Source of the DNA: Sclerodactyla briareus | Lineage: Eukaryota; Echinodermata; Holothuroidea; Dendrochirotida; Sclerodactylidae | Reading direction: 5' to 3' | Assembly: GCA_026419785.1 (NCBI GenBank) | Contig: JAODTK010005309.1 | Location: 62,001-126,000 of the forward strand | Length of the DNA: 64,000 nt | Shown: piece after piece, positions 1-12,300 of the stretch | How positions within the stretch are numbered: position 1 is the stretch's first letter | Layout of the letters: the number at the start of each line of letters is the position of its first letter | Notes under the pieces: model-generated | The model's input: only the letters and a program-made list of their open reading frames with translations | The model's database searches: none | What the model was told of the DNA's origin: nothing | Made by a program: the position numbers and the translations under genes

Positions 1-772
1 TCGTTGGTGGGTTATTGGTTGTTCTGTCCTCCCATCTAGCTTGGCCACACAGCGGCTAGTAGGGGGTCACTATCCCTCTTTGTGTATACGTACTCTGTGA
101 GTGCTGCACACTCAATGTCCATTGATGCTCGGACCTCTCTTGGACCCCTTCTTCCGCAGTTCCTGGGGAGATGAAGTCTGTGTACATCTGCTCGGGGATG
201 GAGACCTACGTACATGGTAAGCAGTTTTCTTGTCTTTCTATTAAACTATGACAGTTCGTTCGTGTCCAAGTGATGACCCCAGCGGTGTATGTTATGACTG
301 GTAGGGCGTAGGTGTTGATGGCTAGTATCTTTTTCTGGCCATTCAGTTTCGATCCCAGCACTTGCCGTACTCGATTTCTGTATGTGTTCGCCTCCCCAGC
401 CTTCACTTCTTCTTGCATATTCTCCATGTTCTGGAGAGCGTCGAGGTACTTGTACCCTTTGTTCACATGGACGTCTCTGATCTTTCCGACTTTTAGTTGG
501 AGACCGTCGGTTATCTTGATCTTTCCTCTGCGGATGATTTGTCTGGCGCATTTATCTAGGCCGATAGCGGTGCTGGAGATTCGCACTGTGTTAATTAGTG
601 CCTCTATATCTTTCTCATTCTTAGCGTAGAGCGTCAAGTCATCCATGTAGAGGAGGTGATTGATCTTCTGCCCAGTGGTCAGTTTGTATCCCTGGATGGA
701 ATTCAGGAGTATGCGGCTGAGTGGGTTGAGTGCGACACGAACAGGAGGGGTGATAGAGCATCCCCACCTGAT
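1..772 (-). mobile_element. LINE reverse transcriptase fragment (R2/NeSL-like)
   Basis: Non-LTR retrotransposon reverse transcriptase and C-terminal part, read on the minus strand. An open stretch runs from about 772 down to 206. It holds the region before the catalytic loop (ALNPLSRILLNSIQGYKL), then the catalytic box LLYMDDLTLYAKNE, then GLDKCA, RRGKIKITDG, GYKYL and the thumb-like LNGQKKILAINTYALPVITYTAG. Near 206 the frame changes, and the family's downstream HPRADVHRLHLPR block continues in another frame towards position 1. The segment between IGLDKCA and the upstream helix looks a few residues short. The 5' part of the element is absent: a simple ATT repeat abuts it at 773. I read it as a dead, 5'-truncated LINE copy. 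The clade is judged by eye from the MDDL and LNPLS blocks. Confidence 0.75.
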
Positions 773-838
773 ATCATATTATTATTATTATTATATTCAT
801 TATTATTATTATATTCATTATTATTATTATTATTATTT
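773..838. repeat. (ATT)n microsatellite
   Basis: ATT/TTA trinucleotide runs broken twice by ATATTC, directly beside the truncated end of the minus-strand LINE fragment. Confidence 0.9.
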
Positions 839-959
839 CGCAAATCCGAAAAGTTTGGCGACGATCCGCTGTAGAATTATAGGCAAATTTCCGATCTCCT
901 CTTCCGAGCTAAAGTGCCGGAGAGAGAACTGTACAGCGACTTTCAGCACACATTGATGC

Positions 960-1500
960 GTCTGACAATGCTGAAATGATTGCAGTCGGCATAGCACAGA
1001 AACAGCTCTAGTCCGTGTGCAGAATGATTTATTAGACTCAGTGGATTCTCAAAAAAGCGGCTAATCTCATTCTGCTGGATTTTGTTCATCCGCGTTTGAT
1101 ACCATCGACCAGAACACTATACTTTGCATACTGCCCTTTCTGGGTTGTGGTTTGAGTTAGAAGAAGAAGTCTCCGAGTGGCTTCAGTATCATCTCTCCGG
1201 AGGATTCCGAACTGTCAAAGTCAATAACAAAGCCTCTGGCCGAATCCACTTACAGTGTCAGTGGAGTTCCCGAGGCTTCGGTTTGGAGACCTCTGCTTTT
1301 CACTGCCTCGGACTTTGATCGTCCTCACAATTTCTCCTATCACCTATATACTGAAAACACACAGCTTTATTCGTCTTTTCGACCCAGTGAAAACGCGACT
1401 GTAAACAATACAGTCATTTTCGTACAGACATGTGTGGCTGAGATCGAGACATGGATAAAATCAATAGTGACAAATCAGTTCTGTTCGTTTACTTCTAAAG
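960..1500 (+). mobile_element. Degenerate LINE reverse transcriptase (CR1/L2-type)
   Basis: Plus-strand remnant of a second, unrelated LINE. Family blocks appear in the right order but in shifting frames: HSTETALVRVQNDLLDSVD, then SSAFDTIDQNTIL, then a segment with WLQYHLSGGFRTVKV, then FSYHLYTENTQLYSSFRPSE. The last corresponds to the catalytic YADDTQLY box, here mutated to YTENTQLY, so both catalytic aspartates are lost. Several stops and frame changes separate the blocks. It ends before the inverted-repeat element at 1556. An old, inactive copy. Confidence 0.7.
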
Positions 1501-1555
1501 ACGGCCGCCGTCGCTGACATTCTACTGAGTAAACTGCGGTCGTAATTGAACCATA

Positions 1556-2202
1556 TGCTGCCGTCCATTTACCTCGTGAACACGGTGTACACGACTTCAC
1601 GACCGTTCCATTTGTACACAAGTCGTGATCATTAGTGGTGAAGTGGGAATTTCGAATAGCAACTCGACTTCACGACTTGTAATCCAGATGGCGGACATTC
1701 GACCTACCGAGTTGAAAAGTCGAAGCCAAATAGAAAATATCCATGTACAAATGAATAATTCAGGTAAATATTCTCGACGATGAGAACATTCGGAAAACAA
1801 TCACTGCGTTAGTTGCGAAACCAATTCTATAATCAGCGAAATTTCGGGACCAAAGGCTTTTCGCCGAACGTCGGCGATCGAGTGTGCTTTGCGCGGCAAC
1901 CAATACCCAAGTGTAGTAGTAGTAGCGTTTATCGTCAACTTCGATTTTAGAAAGTTGCTGTGGTAAATGCTCAAGCCAAACAAGACGCTTAAATTCCGTG
2001 ATATTGATTAATATTATAGGAATCATAAAAACACTAGTATTAGATCTTCTTCATTCCAATATTTATACAGTACGGGGTGTTTTTGAATTCGCTCATGTAG
2101 GCCGCCACTTGTTTCCCATTTTCCCGACTTGTTTTACTGGAACGCAATTCACGAGTGGGAAAGTCGTGATCACGAAATTCACGAGGTAAATGGAACGCAG
2201 CA
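1556..2202. mobile_element. Small inverted-repeat element (MITE-like)
   Basis: The two ends are inverted copies of about 25 bp. TCCATTTACCTCGTGAA at 1564-1580 matches exactly the reverse complement of 2178-2194, and the match extends outward to 1556 and 2202 with small differences. Subterminal GTCGTGATCA motifs also occur at both ends (about 1620 and 2162). The 650 bp interior has no convincing protein. No clear target-site duplication was found. Read as a non-autonomous DNA transposon of unknown superfamily. Confidence 0.5.
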
Positions 2203-2678
2203 CAACTGATGGAGCTCGCAATCTTGAAGTAAATTCAAATTTTTCCCCGAGTACGGACTCACGTCACATATTACCACCATCTAGCGACGGGCTTGATACC
2301 ATATACGTAACAACTCAAGGATCCGTCGTTACATCAGCAACGATCGAACCGCAACCACATGGTTGGAAAAGGATTCAAATTAGAATTAGGAGAAAGAATA
2401 TTCTTTAATATTTTGTGAACAATTTTGTGAGTTTTTATGTACCTGTTTAGAGGACATCTACGATTCGTTCGTTACAGGGATTTGGAAAGTCAGTTTCACA
2501 TTGAATTGGTATTGCAAGAGTTCCCACACTCCGTGTCGTCACAAGGGGGATCGACTCGACTAGCTGATTATGCCTTACTGGCGCACTTTGGTCGACTGAA
2601 ATCCGGTCTGGGATTTAGCTGCGAAGATTTCATCAATATTGAAATAAGAACCGAGAGTTTAGTCGAGTCGAACTTTAA
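2203..2678. other. Unassigned stretch before the LRAT-like gene
   Basis: Short open frames occur in several phases, but none has a recognisable family motif. It could hold upstream exons or a promoter of the LRAT-like gene. Nothing specific was seen. Confidence 0.3.
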
Positions 2679-3442
2679 ATGACAATTGGGCTTCAACCAA
2701 CTTTATTTTGTCCTTCTTGCCGGAACCGCGCTCACCAAGCACGAGAGATGTTCCGTCACCTTTTTGGGAGAGGAGGAGGGGGTGAGTTTAAATGTTGCCC
2801 AGGCACACAATTGTCACACCGGGGTTGCGATAACTCGGAGACTGACAAATTCAGGAGGTACACCACCAACACAGATTCCTTAATTGGTATCAGCTGCACA
2901 AAGTGTCTCTCAGAATGGTTGAAAGAATCGTTCGTGCGAACAGAATGTCGTGGACCTGAAGTGATTGTGGTTGATGGGGAAGAATTTTATTCGGTGAAAA
3001 AATCTGACGACCAGTCGGCGTTTCCCACAGATCATACCGAAATCAAGGATTTACTGAACATCGCCGAATATATTACGGCAGGGGACCATATCGCATACCA
3101 CTGGCATGCGTCTTTCTACCATCACGCTATCGTCGTAGAAGCAGTGAAAACGCCTAATGGACCCGACAAGGTTACTGTCATCCATTGGCAAGGCGGGGAC
3201 GGTATGGGTCTCAAGAGTTCATCCATGGTCATCCGGCAACTCGTAGACGATATGACTAAAAGGGCCGATGTGCTATAACAAGTTGAACTACGGCGAGGAT
3301 AACACCCTTGTTGATGAGCGGAGTCTCACGATAGCCAGAGCTACGGCCTGGGTCGGGGAAACGGGGTACGATCTTACCGAAAAGACACTGCGAGCACTTC
3401 GCGTTTCTGAAAACAGGGATCCACCGCAGTTTTCCAGGGTGA
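2679..3442 (+). pseudogene. LRAT-domain-like gene fragment, frame-broken
   Basis: Encodes an LRAT (lecithin:retinol acyltransferase)-type domain, a family of H/H/C thiol acyltransferases and phospholipases. The 199-codon frame from 2679 contains GDHIAY (residues 135-140), SFYHHAIVVEA with the likely first catalytic His at 148/149, and TVIHWQGG with the second His at 169. Near 3270 the frame changes and continues as YNKLNYGEDNTLVDE..ARATAWVGETGYDLTEK. Near 3385 it changes again to give CEHFAFLKTG at 3389, the family's NCEHF catalytic-cysteine box. The last frame ends at TGA 3440, but that point also reads as a splice donor (CCAGG/GTGAGA), so coding may continue. The first 80 residues are Cys-rich and may not belong to the domain. 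The start is uncertain. It may be a pseudogene, or a working gene with two base-calling errors. The intact H/H/C set favours the second or recent decay. Confidence 0.6.
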
Positions 3443-4570
3443 GAAAGTGAGACACGCAATTGCTGGGGTTGTGAGATGCCTAGTGGTCAGTTATAGAGAT
3501 GAGCTTATCAAAATGTAGCCGCATTTATTCTAGGGGATAACGTGGTATATATATGACAATGATCCATCCTCGCTGCCACCCATGATTATCACTAGCGTTT
3601 GATCCGTGGGCCGAGGACGTTTGGAGGCATCGGTTCACATTCGAGAAAAGGTTGTCGTCGAAGAAGCAGCTGACTTTTCGTAAACCGGTGTTCAAAGACA
3701 CACAAAACGCACCTTCGTCGCCCAGAGAGGTTATAGAGTAGAGCCAGTAAGTCCGATAGCACCCAGTACAATATTAGCACATTCAACTGCAAGCATTTGA
3801 CATTTTTGGTTGTAGATTGTGTGTAGATAGAACCGATACGATACCCCCGAAAGATATCTAGATATAGGTCGCTTGAGATTTCGATTACAGCAATGTAAGT
3901 CTGAAGCATTCCGTCTGATCGTCCAGTTCCACCACATTATTTGGCAGATTGCTCGTTGTTTGATGATCCAATGATTGCTGTACAAAATGCGCTCGAGCGA
4001 GACCAAAGTACTGGGTATGTGTCATATCCATTAGGGTCGGGGGGGGGTGGACAGGGGATGCCGTACCAATGCTTCCAAGATAGATTTCGGAGAAATCTTT
4101 CAAAAAATATAGCACCTAAAAATAACAATACTTGAACAGAACGAAATAGTAACCGTAGCGAGATGAATGTTGAATATGTCTCCAGATGTATGACAAACCT
4201 GTTACTTTTGAGGAGGGAGGGTAGATTGGGTTCCCGCCACATCGCGACTGCGCTGCGTCCATTTAACAAACAAGGATTGAATAAACAGAACAATCTTAGA
4301 CGTGTGTAGATAGGCATGCTACGTATTAGACAGGAGCATTAATGTGTAGGTGTTACACCTGTGGGAGGGGGGGGGGGGGGGGGGTTCAACCTACGCAAAG
4401 GTTTTCCAATGATCGCGAGATCGATTGTCAATCTAGTATGAAAAGTAACTGGAGGTTGCCATGTAACTGTTAGTTGTGTTTGGTTAAAGAGGGAAGTTTG
4501 TCTCCATTAATATTCATGAAGACCTTCAACAAATTTGGGTCGTCATTCTGTGTTCGTGATCACCAACTCA
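3443..4570. other. No recognised gene; homopolymer G-run
   Basis: Open frames on both strands around 3600-4320 have no family features. A G-run interrupts a short plus-strand frame at about 4037, and a longer run of over 20 G lies at 4361-4384. Nothing else was recognised. Confidence 0.4.
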
Positions 4571-4574
4571 GCGA

Positions 4575-4903
4575 TCGATAGGGTCGGTATCCAATACGGT
4601 ATATTGTCACTATGACAAGTCAAGGCCAAAAATCTGTTCCGACAATGCGTGGGACAATAAGTTTCGCAAAAGACCCGTCTCAAATGGGTGGTTGGAACAA
4701 ATGTATGGGACCAGAGAACAGTGTATTAGATTTGTCAAAAAATGCAAAATCATTTCCGTGCACATTGGAATGGTTTTTTTGTCGTGGTGCCACGCAACCG
4801 ACGGCGTCGATTATTCGAAGGGGGCCTTGAGACGATTCCTGTCCTCAATTATGCTAACAGACGCTGGAAGAGGCAGCAGAACAATACAACGCTCTGGCCT
4901 ATA
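4575..4903 (+). CDS. Unassigned open reading frame, possible exon
   Basis: One plus-strand frame stays open for about 110 codons and ends at TAA 4901-4903. It reads YDKSRPKICSDNAWDNKF, then GWLEQMYGTREQCIRFVKKC, then GMVFLSWCHATDGVDYSKG and ALRRFLSSIMLTDAGRG. The balanced composition and well-spaced Trp and Cys look protein-like rather than random, but I recognise no family. It has no convincing initiator Met in context, so it may be an exon or a relic of a gene fragment. It lies 1.1 kb downstream of the LRAT-like segment on the same strand. Whether they belong together cannot be told. Confidence 0.3.
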
Positions 4904-5317
4904 AAACGACACATGGCGCATATCAACTACTAAAAAATTTCCTCCTCATATCAGAACTTTTCTTGTCTCTGTCAAAGAATTTCCTATGTCTGTGAGTGGC
5001 GAGGTAGTAGACTGCCTACATTTCCGAAAATCGGGCTAAGTCGGTTGGCAAGATAGCGACCGAATATGGGCAGAACAATCAGCAAAAGCGCAAATTTAGT
5101 TCACCTCCCATTAACGGGCTCTACCGGAAAGTTTGGACGGAAATGATAGCAAGATCGTCCTCGGCCGAATTTAAGAACAGTGTGATAGAGAACAAGGGAA
5201 AGGCGGAGGATGGCTGGGTTTGTTGTAATGATGGATACAAGAACGAAAGATGGCAATATGGCCGACAAACAGCCGCTCACTTTTCTCCCTCGTCACGGGT
5301 CACAAACTGCTTCCGGA

Positions 5318-5560
5318 ATTGCCGAAGAATAAGGAGAAGAAAGGCCCAAATAGCCGGAAATTGTCACCTTTAGGATTCGGACACTGTATCTCTGACTGCC
5401 GAATATGTGGCGGGGGGGGAGACAAAATAGCAAAGAACTGTCACTCCTAGGATTTGGGAAATGTATCCCCGGACTGCCGAAGTATGCGGAGGAAGGCAAA
5501 ATAGCAAAAAATTGTCCTTTCAGACACGGTAAAAATATGTCCCTGATCGAGAAGAAATAC
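5318..5560. repeat. Minisatellite, about 78 bp unit, 3 copies
   Basis: Three diverged tandem copies of a block containing GCCGAA-TATG-GG, then CAAAATAGC, AATTGTC and GGATT-GG-A-TGTAT. They start at about 5322, 5398 and 5477. Copies differ mainly by indels, and one carries an expanded G-run. Confidence 0.65.
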
Positions 5561-6050
5561 CAACCATTTAGAAGTCAAATTGTAGAAACATGAACAGTAG
5601 GAGCGACGCGGCCTAAAGCAAATGGTAAGTTAATTTATTAATTACCGAATATGTGAAAAGAAAAAATGTAAATATGATTGCCAATTTTGCGGGTGGAAAT
5701 AAATAAATTTGGTAGTTGTGCATCAACATCAGATACATGGAAATTGAACTGGCATTGTCTGAATTACTTAAATGACCCAATCAAACAAATATAAACTGCT
5801 GTCGAATATGTGATTTGCGTTAGCATTTCCAGTTATGTTGATTTGTTGTACTCTAATACCACCTTCAAAATATAATAAAAGAGCATGAGGCAGTATCTAT
5901 GGCAAGCCAAATGCCCAATAAATCGATGAACTGGATTCTACCGATGAAACCAAGAGTGTGGAAAAATATTCCCTCTGGATTTCTGTGGAATAGTTCGGGT
6001 AATTTAGCTTTTTTTTTATAATGTTAAATGTGAGATTTATTATACGTAAT
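5561..6050. other. AT-rich spacer, nothing recognised
   Basis: AT-rich sequence between the 78 bp minisatellite and the left inverted end of the satellite block. No gene or repeat was identified. Confidence 0.4.
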
Positions 6051-6379
6051 AACCAGAAAGCCAAAAGGCTTCGTGAGCCTTGACTCATCTCTGATAACTT
6101 ATGTTCAGACACATGACAAATGGGAATGTTAAGTCATTATGGGCAACATACGACACCGTCTCCAAATTTCATTCTTCACAAAAAAATATGATATATTGAT
6201 CAACCAATGGGGTTCCTGTACTCGTGAAAGAAAGCTACGAAAGCTTTCGTCTTGATAAGAAAGGTTTTCCTCGGGCTGTGATAAAAACCTGCCATGGAGG
6301 GTTTTTGATTCCTTGAAGAAGTCGAGGGAATTCTCTGCAGTCATTGACAGGGTGTGTGTGTTGTATGTGCTGTGTGTGT

Positions 6380-9300
6380 GTGTAGGTGTGTGAAACCTGG
6401 CCGTGTGAACACGATAACTCCGGCCCCCACTGGATGGATGAAGTCATAGTAATAGTGTGTTCCCCATGATGAGTACATGAACGTTTGTTTTGGGGTCAGG
6501 TCAGAGGTCATTCGAGTTCACCAGAGGTCAAAGTCTGCAAAACCTTATGAACACGATAAGTCCGGAATGGTTGGTTGATCGGGTTCAAATTTGGTGTGTG
6601 CTTTCTTATGGGGGGTAAAGGCACCTTTTGTTTTGGGATAGGTCGGGCTGAATTTGGTCAAATAGGAAAAATTGTGAAAAGTCAATATTTGGCCAATTTT
6701 GGCTTGTGAACACGATAACTCAACCCCACTGGATGAATGAAGCTTATAAATGTATGTGTGTCCCCCATGATGAGTTCAGGAAACCATATTGTTGGGGGTC
6801 AGGGCAGAGGTCATCTGAGGTCACCAGAGTCAAAGTCTTGAAAGAAAACCTTGTGAACACGATGAAGTCTAGAATGGTTGGGTGATCGGTTCAACTTGGT
6901 GTGTAGCTTTCTTTGGGGAGTAAAGGAAGCCCCTATTGTTTTTTTGGTATAGGTCGGAGGGAAGTTTTGCGGTCCAAAAATATGAAATTTGTTGAAAGCA
7001 ATCATTTGGCCCATTTTTGGCTGGACACGATAACTAGACCCCACCTGGATGGATGACGCTCATGACTTGTATGTGTGTTTCCCCATGCTGCGTACAGAAA
7101 CCGATTGTTTGGGGTAAGGTCAGAGGCATTGAGGTCACCAGGGTCAAAGTCTGAAAACCTTGTGAAAAACGATAAGGCTCAAGAATGGTTGTCTGATCGG
7201 TTTCAAACTGTGTGTTAGCTTTATTATGGGGAGTACAGGAACCATATTGTTTTTGGTATAGGTCGCGGAGTGAATTATTTTGGTCGCAAATCAAAATATA
7301 AAATTTGTGAAAAGTCATAATTTGGCCAATTTAGCTTGTTGTGAAAAACGATAACTCAACCCCCACCTGGATGAATGAAGCTCATACTTGGTATGTGTGT
7401 TCCCCATTGTGAGGACAGAACCTATAGTTTCTGGGGTGGGTCAGGTCAGAGGTCATCTAGGTCACCAGAGGTCAAGTCTGAAAACCTTGTTGAACACGAT
7501 AAGTCCAGAATGGTGGTCTGATCGGGTCGGTCCAAAGTTGGTCTTCCTGTCGCTTTCTTATGGGGAGTACGAAACTCGATTTGTTTTGGTATTGGTCGGG
7601 GAGTGAATTTCGGTCAAAAGAGAAATTTGTGAAAAGTCAATAATTTGGCCAATTTTGGATTGTGAACATTATAACTCGATCCCACCGGATGAATAAGCCT
7701 AATACTTGGTATGGGTGTTCCATAAGAGTTACATGAAACCCTATTGTTTTGGGCTAAGGTAGAGGGTCATCTGCGGTCACCAGAGGTTAAAGTCTGAAAA
7801 ACCTTGTGAACACGATGAGTTCAGAATGGTTGGTCTGATTCGGGCTTCAAATTTGGTGTTGTAGCTTTCTATGGGGAGTACAGGAACCCTCTTGTTTTTG
7901 GTATAGGGTCGGAGGTGTGGAATTTTGGTCAGAAATATAAAATTGTGAAAAGTCAATAATTTGGCCCAATTTTGCTTGTGAAAAATGGATTTTAACTCAA
8001 CCCACCGATGAAGGCATGAAGCTCATACTTGTATGTGTGTTTCCCATGATGAGTACATGAACCCTATCGTTTGGGTCAGAGTAAGAGGTTCAGCTGAGTC
8101 ACAGAGGTCAAAAGTCTGTTGAAACTTGTGAACACGATAAGTCCAGAATGTGGGTTGATCGGGTTCAAATTTGGTGGTGGCTTCTTATGGGGGGGAGCCA
8201 TGAAACCCTACTGTTTTTGGTATGGTCGGGGTGAATTTTGGTCTCAAAAATATAATTGAAAAGTCAATAATTTGGCCAATTTGGTGTGAAACCACGATAA
8301 CTCGACCCCACCTGGATGGCGAAAGCTCATACTTGGTACGTGTGTCCCCCATGATGAGTACAGGAACCCTATTGTTTTTGGGGTGCAGGTCAGGGTCACT
8401 AGAGGTCAGAAGGTCTGAATGAAACACCTTGATGACAGCGATAAGTCCGGAGATGGTTGGTCTGGATCGGGTTTCAAAAATTTGGTGTGTAGCGTTCTTA
8501 TGGGGAGTAAAGGCATCCTATGTTTTGGGTATAGGTCGGGCTGAAGTTCGGTCAAAAATAAAAATTTTTTGAAAAAGTCAATTGAATTTGGACAATGTTG
8601 GCTAGTGAAAACGAAAATCACCCAACATGGATGAATGAAGTTTATACATGGTATGTTGTGTTCCCCATGATGAGTTCATGAACCTTATTTGTTTGTGGGG
8701 TCAGGTAAACGGTTATCTGAGGTCACCAGCAGGTTTCAAAGTCTGAAAACCATTGTGAACACGATAAAGTCCAGATGGTTGGTCTGATCGGGTTCAAATT
8801 TGGTTTGTGTAGCTTTCTTATGGTGGAGGACATGAAACCCTACGTTTTTGGTAGAGGTCGGGGGTGAATTTTGGTCAAAAATAGAAAACAATTTGAAAAG
8901 TCAATAATGTGGCCAAGTTTGGCTTGGGAACCGATAACTCGACCCCACCTGATGGATGAAGCTCAGACTGTTTACGTGTGTTCCCCATGATGGACATGAA
9001 CCCTAGTGTTTTGGGGTAAGGTCAGAGGTCATCTGAGGTCCACTAGAGGTCAAAGTCTGAAAACTTATGAAACACGATAAGTCCGAATGGTTGGTCTGAT
9101 CGGGTTCAAATTTGGTGTGGTAGCTTTTTATGGGGAGTAAGGCATCCATTGTTTGGGTATAGGTCGGGCTGAAGTTCGGTCAAAAATAAAAAATTTGTGA
9201 AAAGTCAATAATTTGGCCAATTTGGGCTTGTAAACACGGTAAATCAATCCCAACTGGATGAATGAAGTTTATACATGGTAGGTGGTTCCCCATGATTGAG

Positions 9301-12300
9301 TTCATGAACCCTATGTTTTGGGGTCAGGTCAGAGGTCATCTGAGGTCACAAGAGGTCAAGTCTGAAAACCTTGGGAACACGATAATTCCAGAATGGTTGT
9401 CTGATCGGGTTCAAATTTGACCCCTGCTGCTTTACGTTAGCTTTATTATAGGGAGTCAGGACCAACCAGTATTGCTGCGATGCCCGTCAGATACCGGTCG
9501 GGGGTTGAATTTTGTCAAAAAATATAAAGTTTGAAAAGTCAATAATTGGCCAATTTGGCTTGTGAACAACGATAACTCGACCCACTGATGAGATGAAGCT
9601 CATACTTGGTATGGGTGGTTCCCAATGATGAGTACATGAACCGTATTGTTTTGGGGTCAGGTCAGAGGTCACCTGGGTCACCAGAGGTTCGAAGTACTGA
9701 AAACCTTGTGAACACGATAAGTCCAGAATGGCCTGGCGACTTGATCGGGTCAAATTTGGTCTGTCGTTCCTTATGAGGAGAGGGTACAGGACTCTATGTT
9801 TTTGGCATTGGGCGGGTGAATTCGGGTCAAAATAAAATTTTGGTGAAAGTCAATAATTGGCCAATTTAGGCTTGTGAACACGAGAACACGACCCCACCTA
9901 TATGATGACGCTCATCTTGTATGTGTGTGGTCCTCCAAATAGACATGAAACCGATGTTTTGGGGGCTCAGGTCAGAGGTCAGCTTGAGGGTAACCCAGAG
10001 GTCAAAGTCTGAAAACCTTCGTGAACACGATAAGTCCAGAATGGTTGGTATGATCGGAGTTCAAAGTTGGTGTGGTAGCTTTCTATGTGGAGTACATGAA
10101 CCCTACTGTTTTGGTTATAGGTTCGGGGGTGATGATTTTGGTCAAAAAATATTAAAATTTGTTAGAAAAAGTAAATATTTGGCCAATTTTGGCTTGTGGA
10201 ACGGATAACTCGACCCCACCTGGATGGATGAAAAGCTCATACTTGGCGTATGTGTGTTCCCCTGATAAGTACATGAACCGTGTGTTTGGGGTCAGGTCAG
10301 AGAACGTCTGAGGTCACCAGAGGTCAAAGTCTGAAAAAACCTGTTGAACACGTAAGCCAGATGGTTGGGCTGATTCGGGTTCCAAATGTGGGTTCGCTTC
10401 CTTATGGGGAGTACAGGACTCTAGTGTTTTGGTATATTGTCGGGCGGAATTTCGAGTCAAAATAAGAAATTTTGTGAAAAAAAGTCAATAATTGGGCCAA
10501 TTTGGCCTTGTGAATACGATAACACAACCCCACCTGGATTTTGGATGAAGCTCAACTTGGTATGGGTGTTTCCCCTGGTGAGTACATGGACCCTATTGTT
10601 TGTGGGTAAGGTTGGGGTGGATTTTGGTCATCTGAGGTCACCAGAGGTTTTAAAAGTCTTGAAAACTTGTGAACACGATGAGTTCAGAATGGTTGGTCTT
10701 GATCGAGTTTCAAATTTGTGGTAGCTTCGTATGAGGGAGTACAGGAAACCCTCGTTTTTGTATAGGTCGGGGGGAAATTTTGGTCAAGAATCTAAAATCT
10801 GTGAAAAGTCAATAATTGGCCCATTTTTGGCTGTGAAAAAACGTTAAACTTCAACCCACCTGGATGGATGAAGCTCATACTTGTATGTGTGTTCCCATAA
10901 TGAGTTCATGAACCCTATCGTTTGGCGGTCAGGTCAGAGGTCATCTGAGGTCACCAGAGGTCAAAGTCTGAAAACCTTGGGAACACGATAAGTCAGAATG
11001 GTTGGTCTGATCGGGTTCAATTGTGTTGTAGCTTCTCTGTGGAGTACAGGAACCCTAATGTTTGGTATAGGTCGGGGGTGAATTTTGGTCACAAATATAA
11101 AATTTGTGAAAAGTCACTTATTGGCCAATGGCTTTGGAACACGAAGAACTCGACCCCACCTGATGGATGAATGAAGACTCATACTGTGGTATGTGTTCCC
11201 CAGATAGTACATGAACCGTATTGTTGTGGGGTCATGTCAAAGGTTATGCTGAGGGATCAGCAGAGTTCAAAGTTGAAACCTTGTGAACACATCAAGTCCA
11301 GAATGGTGGTCTGATCGAGGTACAAATTTGGTCTGTCGCGTCTTATGGGGAGTACAGGAACTATATTGTATTTGTTATTGGTCGGGGGTGAATTTCGGTC
11401 AAAAATAGTAATTTTGTGAATGAAAAGTCAATTAATTTGGCCAATTTTGGTTTGTGACCGATAACTCGACCCCAGCCTGGATGGAATGATGGGAAGCTCA
11501 TACTTGGTTATGTTGTGTCCCCATATAATGAGTACATTGAAACCGATTGTTTTGGGGTCAGGGCAGAGGTCATCTGAGCGTCATCAGAGGTTAAAGTCTT
11601 GAAAAACCTTGTGAACACGATAAGTCCAGAATGGTTGGTCTGATCGGGTTAAATTTGGTGTGTTTGTAGCTTTCTTATGGGGGTAAAGGAACCCTACTGT
11701 TTTTGGTATAGGTCGGGGGTTGAATTTTGGTCAAAAATAGAAATTTTGTTGAAAAGTCAATAATTTGGCCAATTTGGCTTGTGGAACACGATAATCGACC
11801 CCACCTGGTGGATTGAAGCTCATACTTGGTATGTTCGGTCCCCACAATGAGTACATTGAACCCTATTGTTTTTGGGGTTAGGTCAGGTCGGCGTTCATCT
11901 GAGGTCACCAGAGGTTAAGTCTGGAAAACCTTGGGTGTGACACGATGCGTTCAGAATGGTGAACCGTCTGATCGAGTCCACACACTTTGGGGGTGTAGCT
12001 TCTTATGGGGAGTACGGAACCCTTTGTTTTTGGTATAGGTCGGGGGTGAATTTTGGTCAAAAATAGAAAAATTTGTGAAACGTCATAATTTGGCCAATTT
12101 TGATTTGTGAACCACATAACTCGACCGAGCCACCTGGATGGGTGACGCTCATACTTGGTATGTGTTGTTTACAAAGGATGAGTACCATGAACCGATTGTT
12201 TTGGGGTCAGGTCAGAGAACGTCTGAGGTCACCAGAAAGGTCAAAGTCTGAAAAAAACCTTGTGAACCCGATAAGTCCAGATGGTGTCTGATCGGGTTCA

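Noticed and set aside
1-772. LTR retroelement or retroviral polymerase
   Set aside because: The MDDL box context, LNPLS block and downstream HPRADVHRLHLPR segment fit a non-LTR (LINE) enzyme. No protease, integrase or terminal repeats are present.
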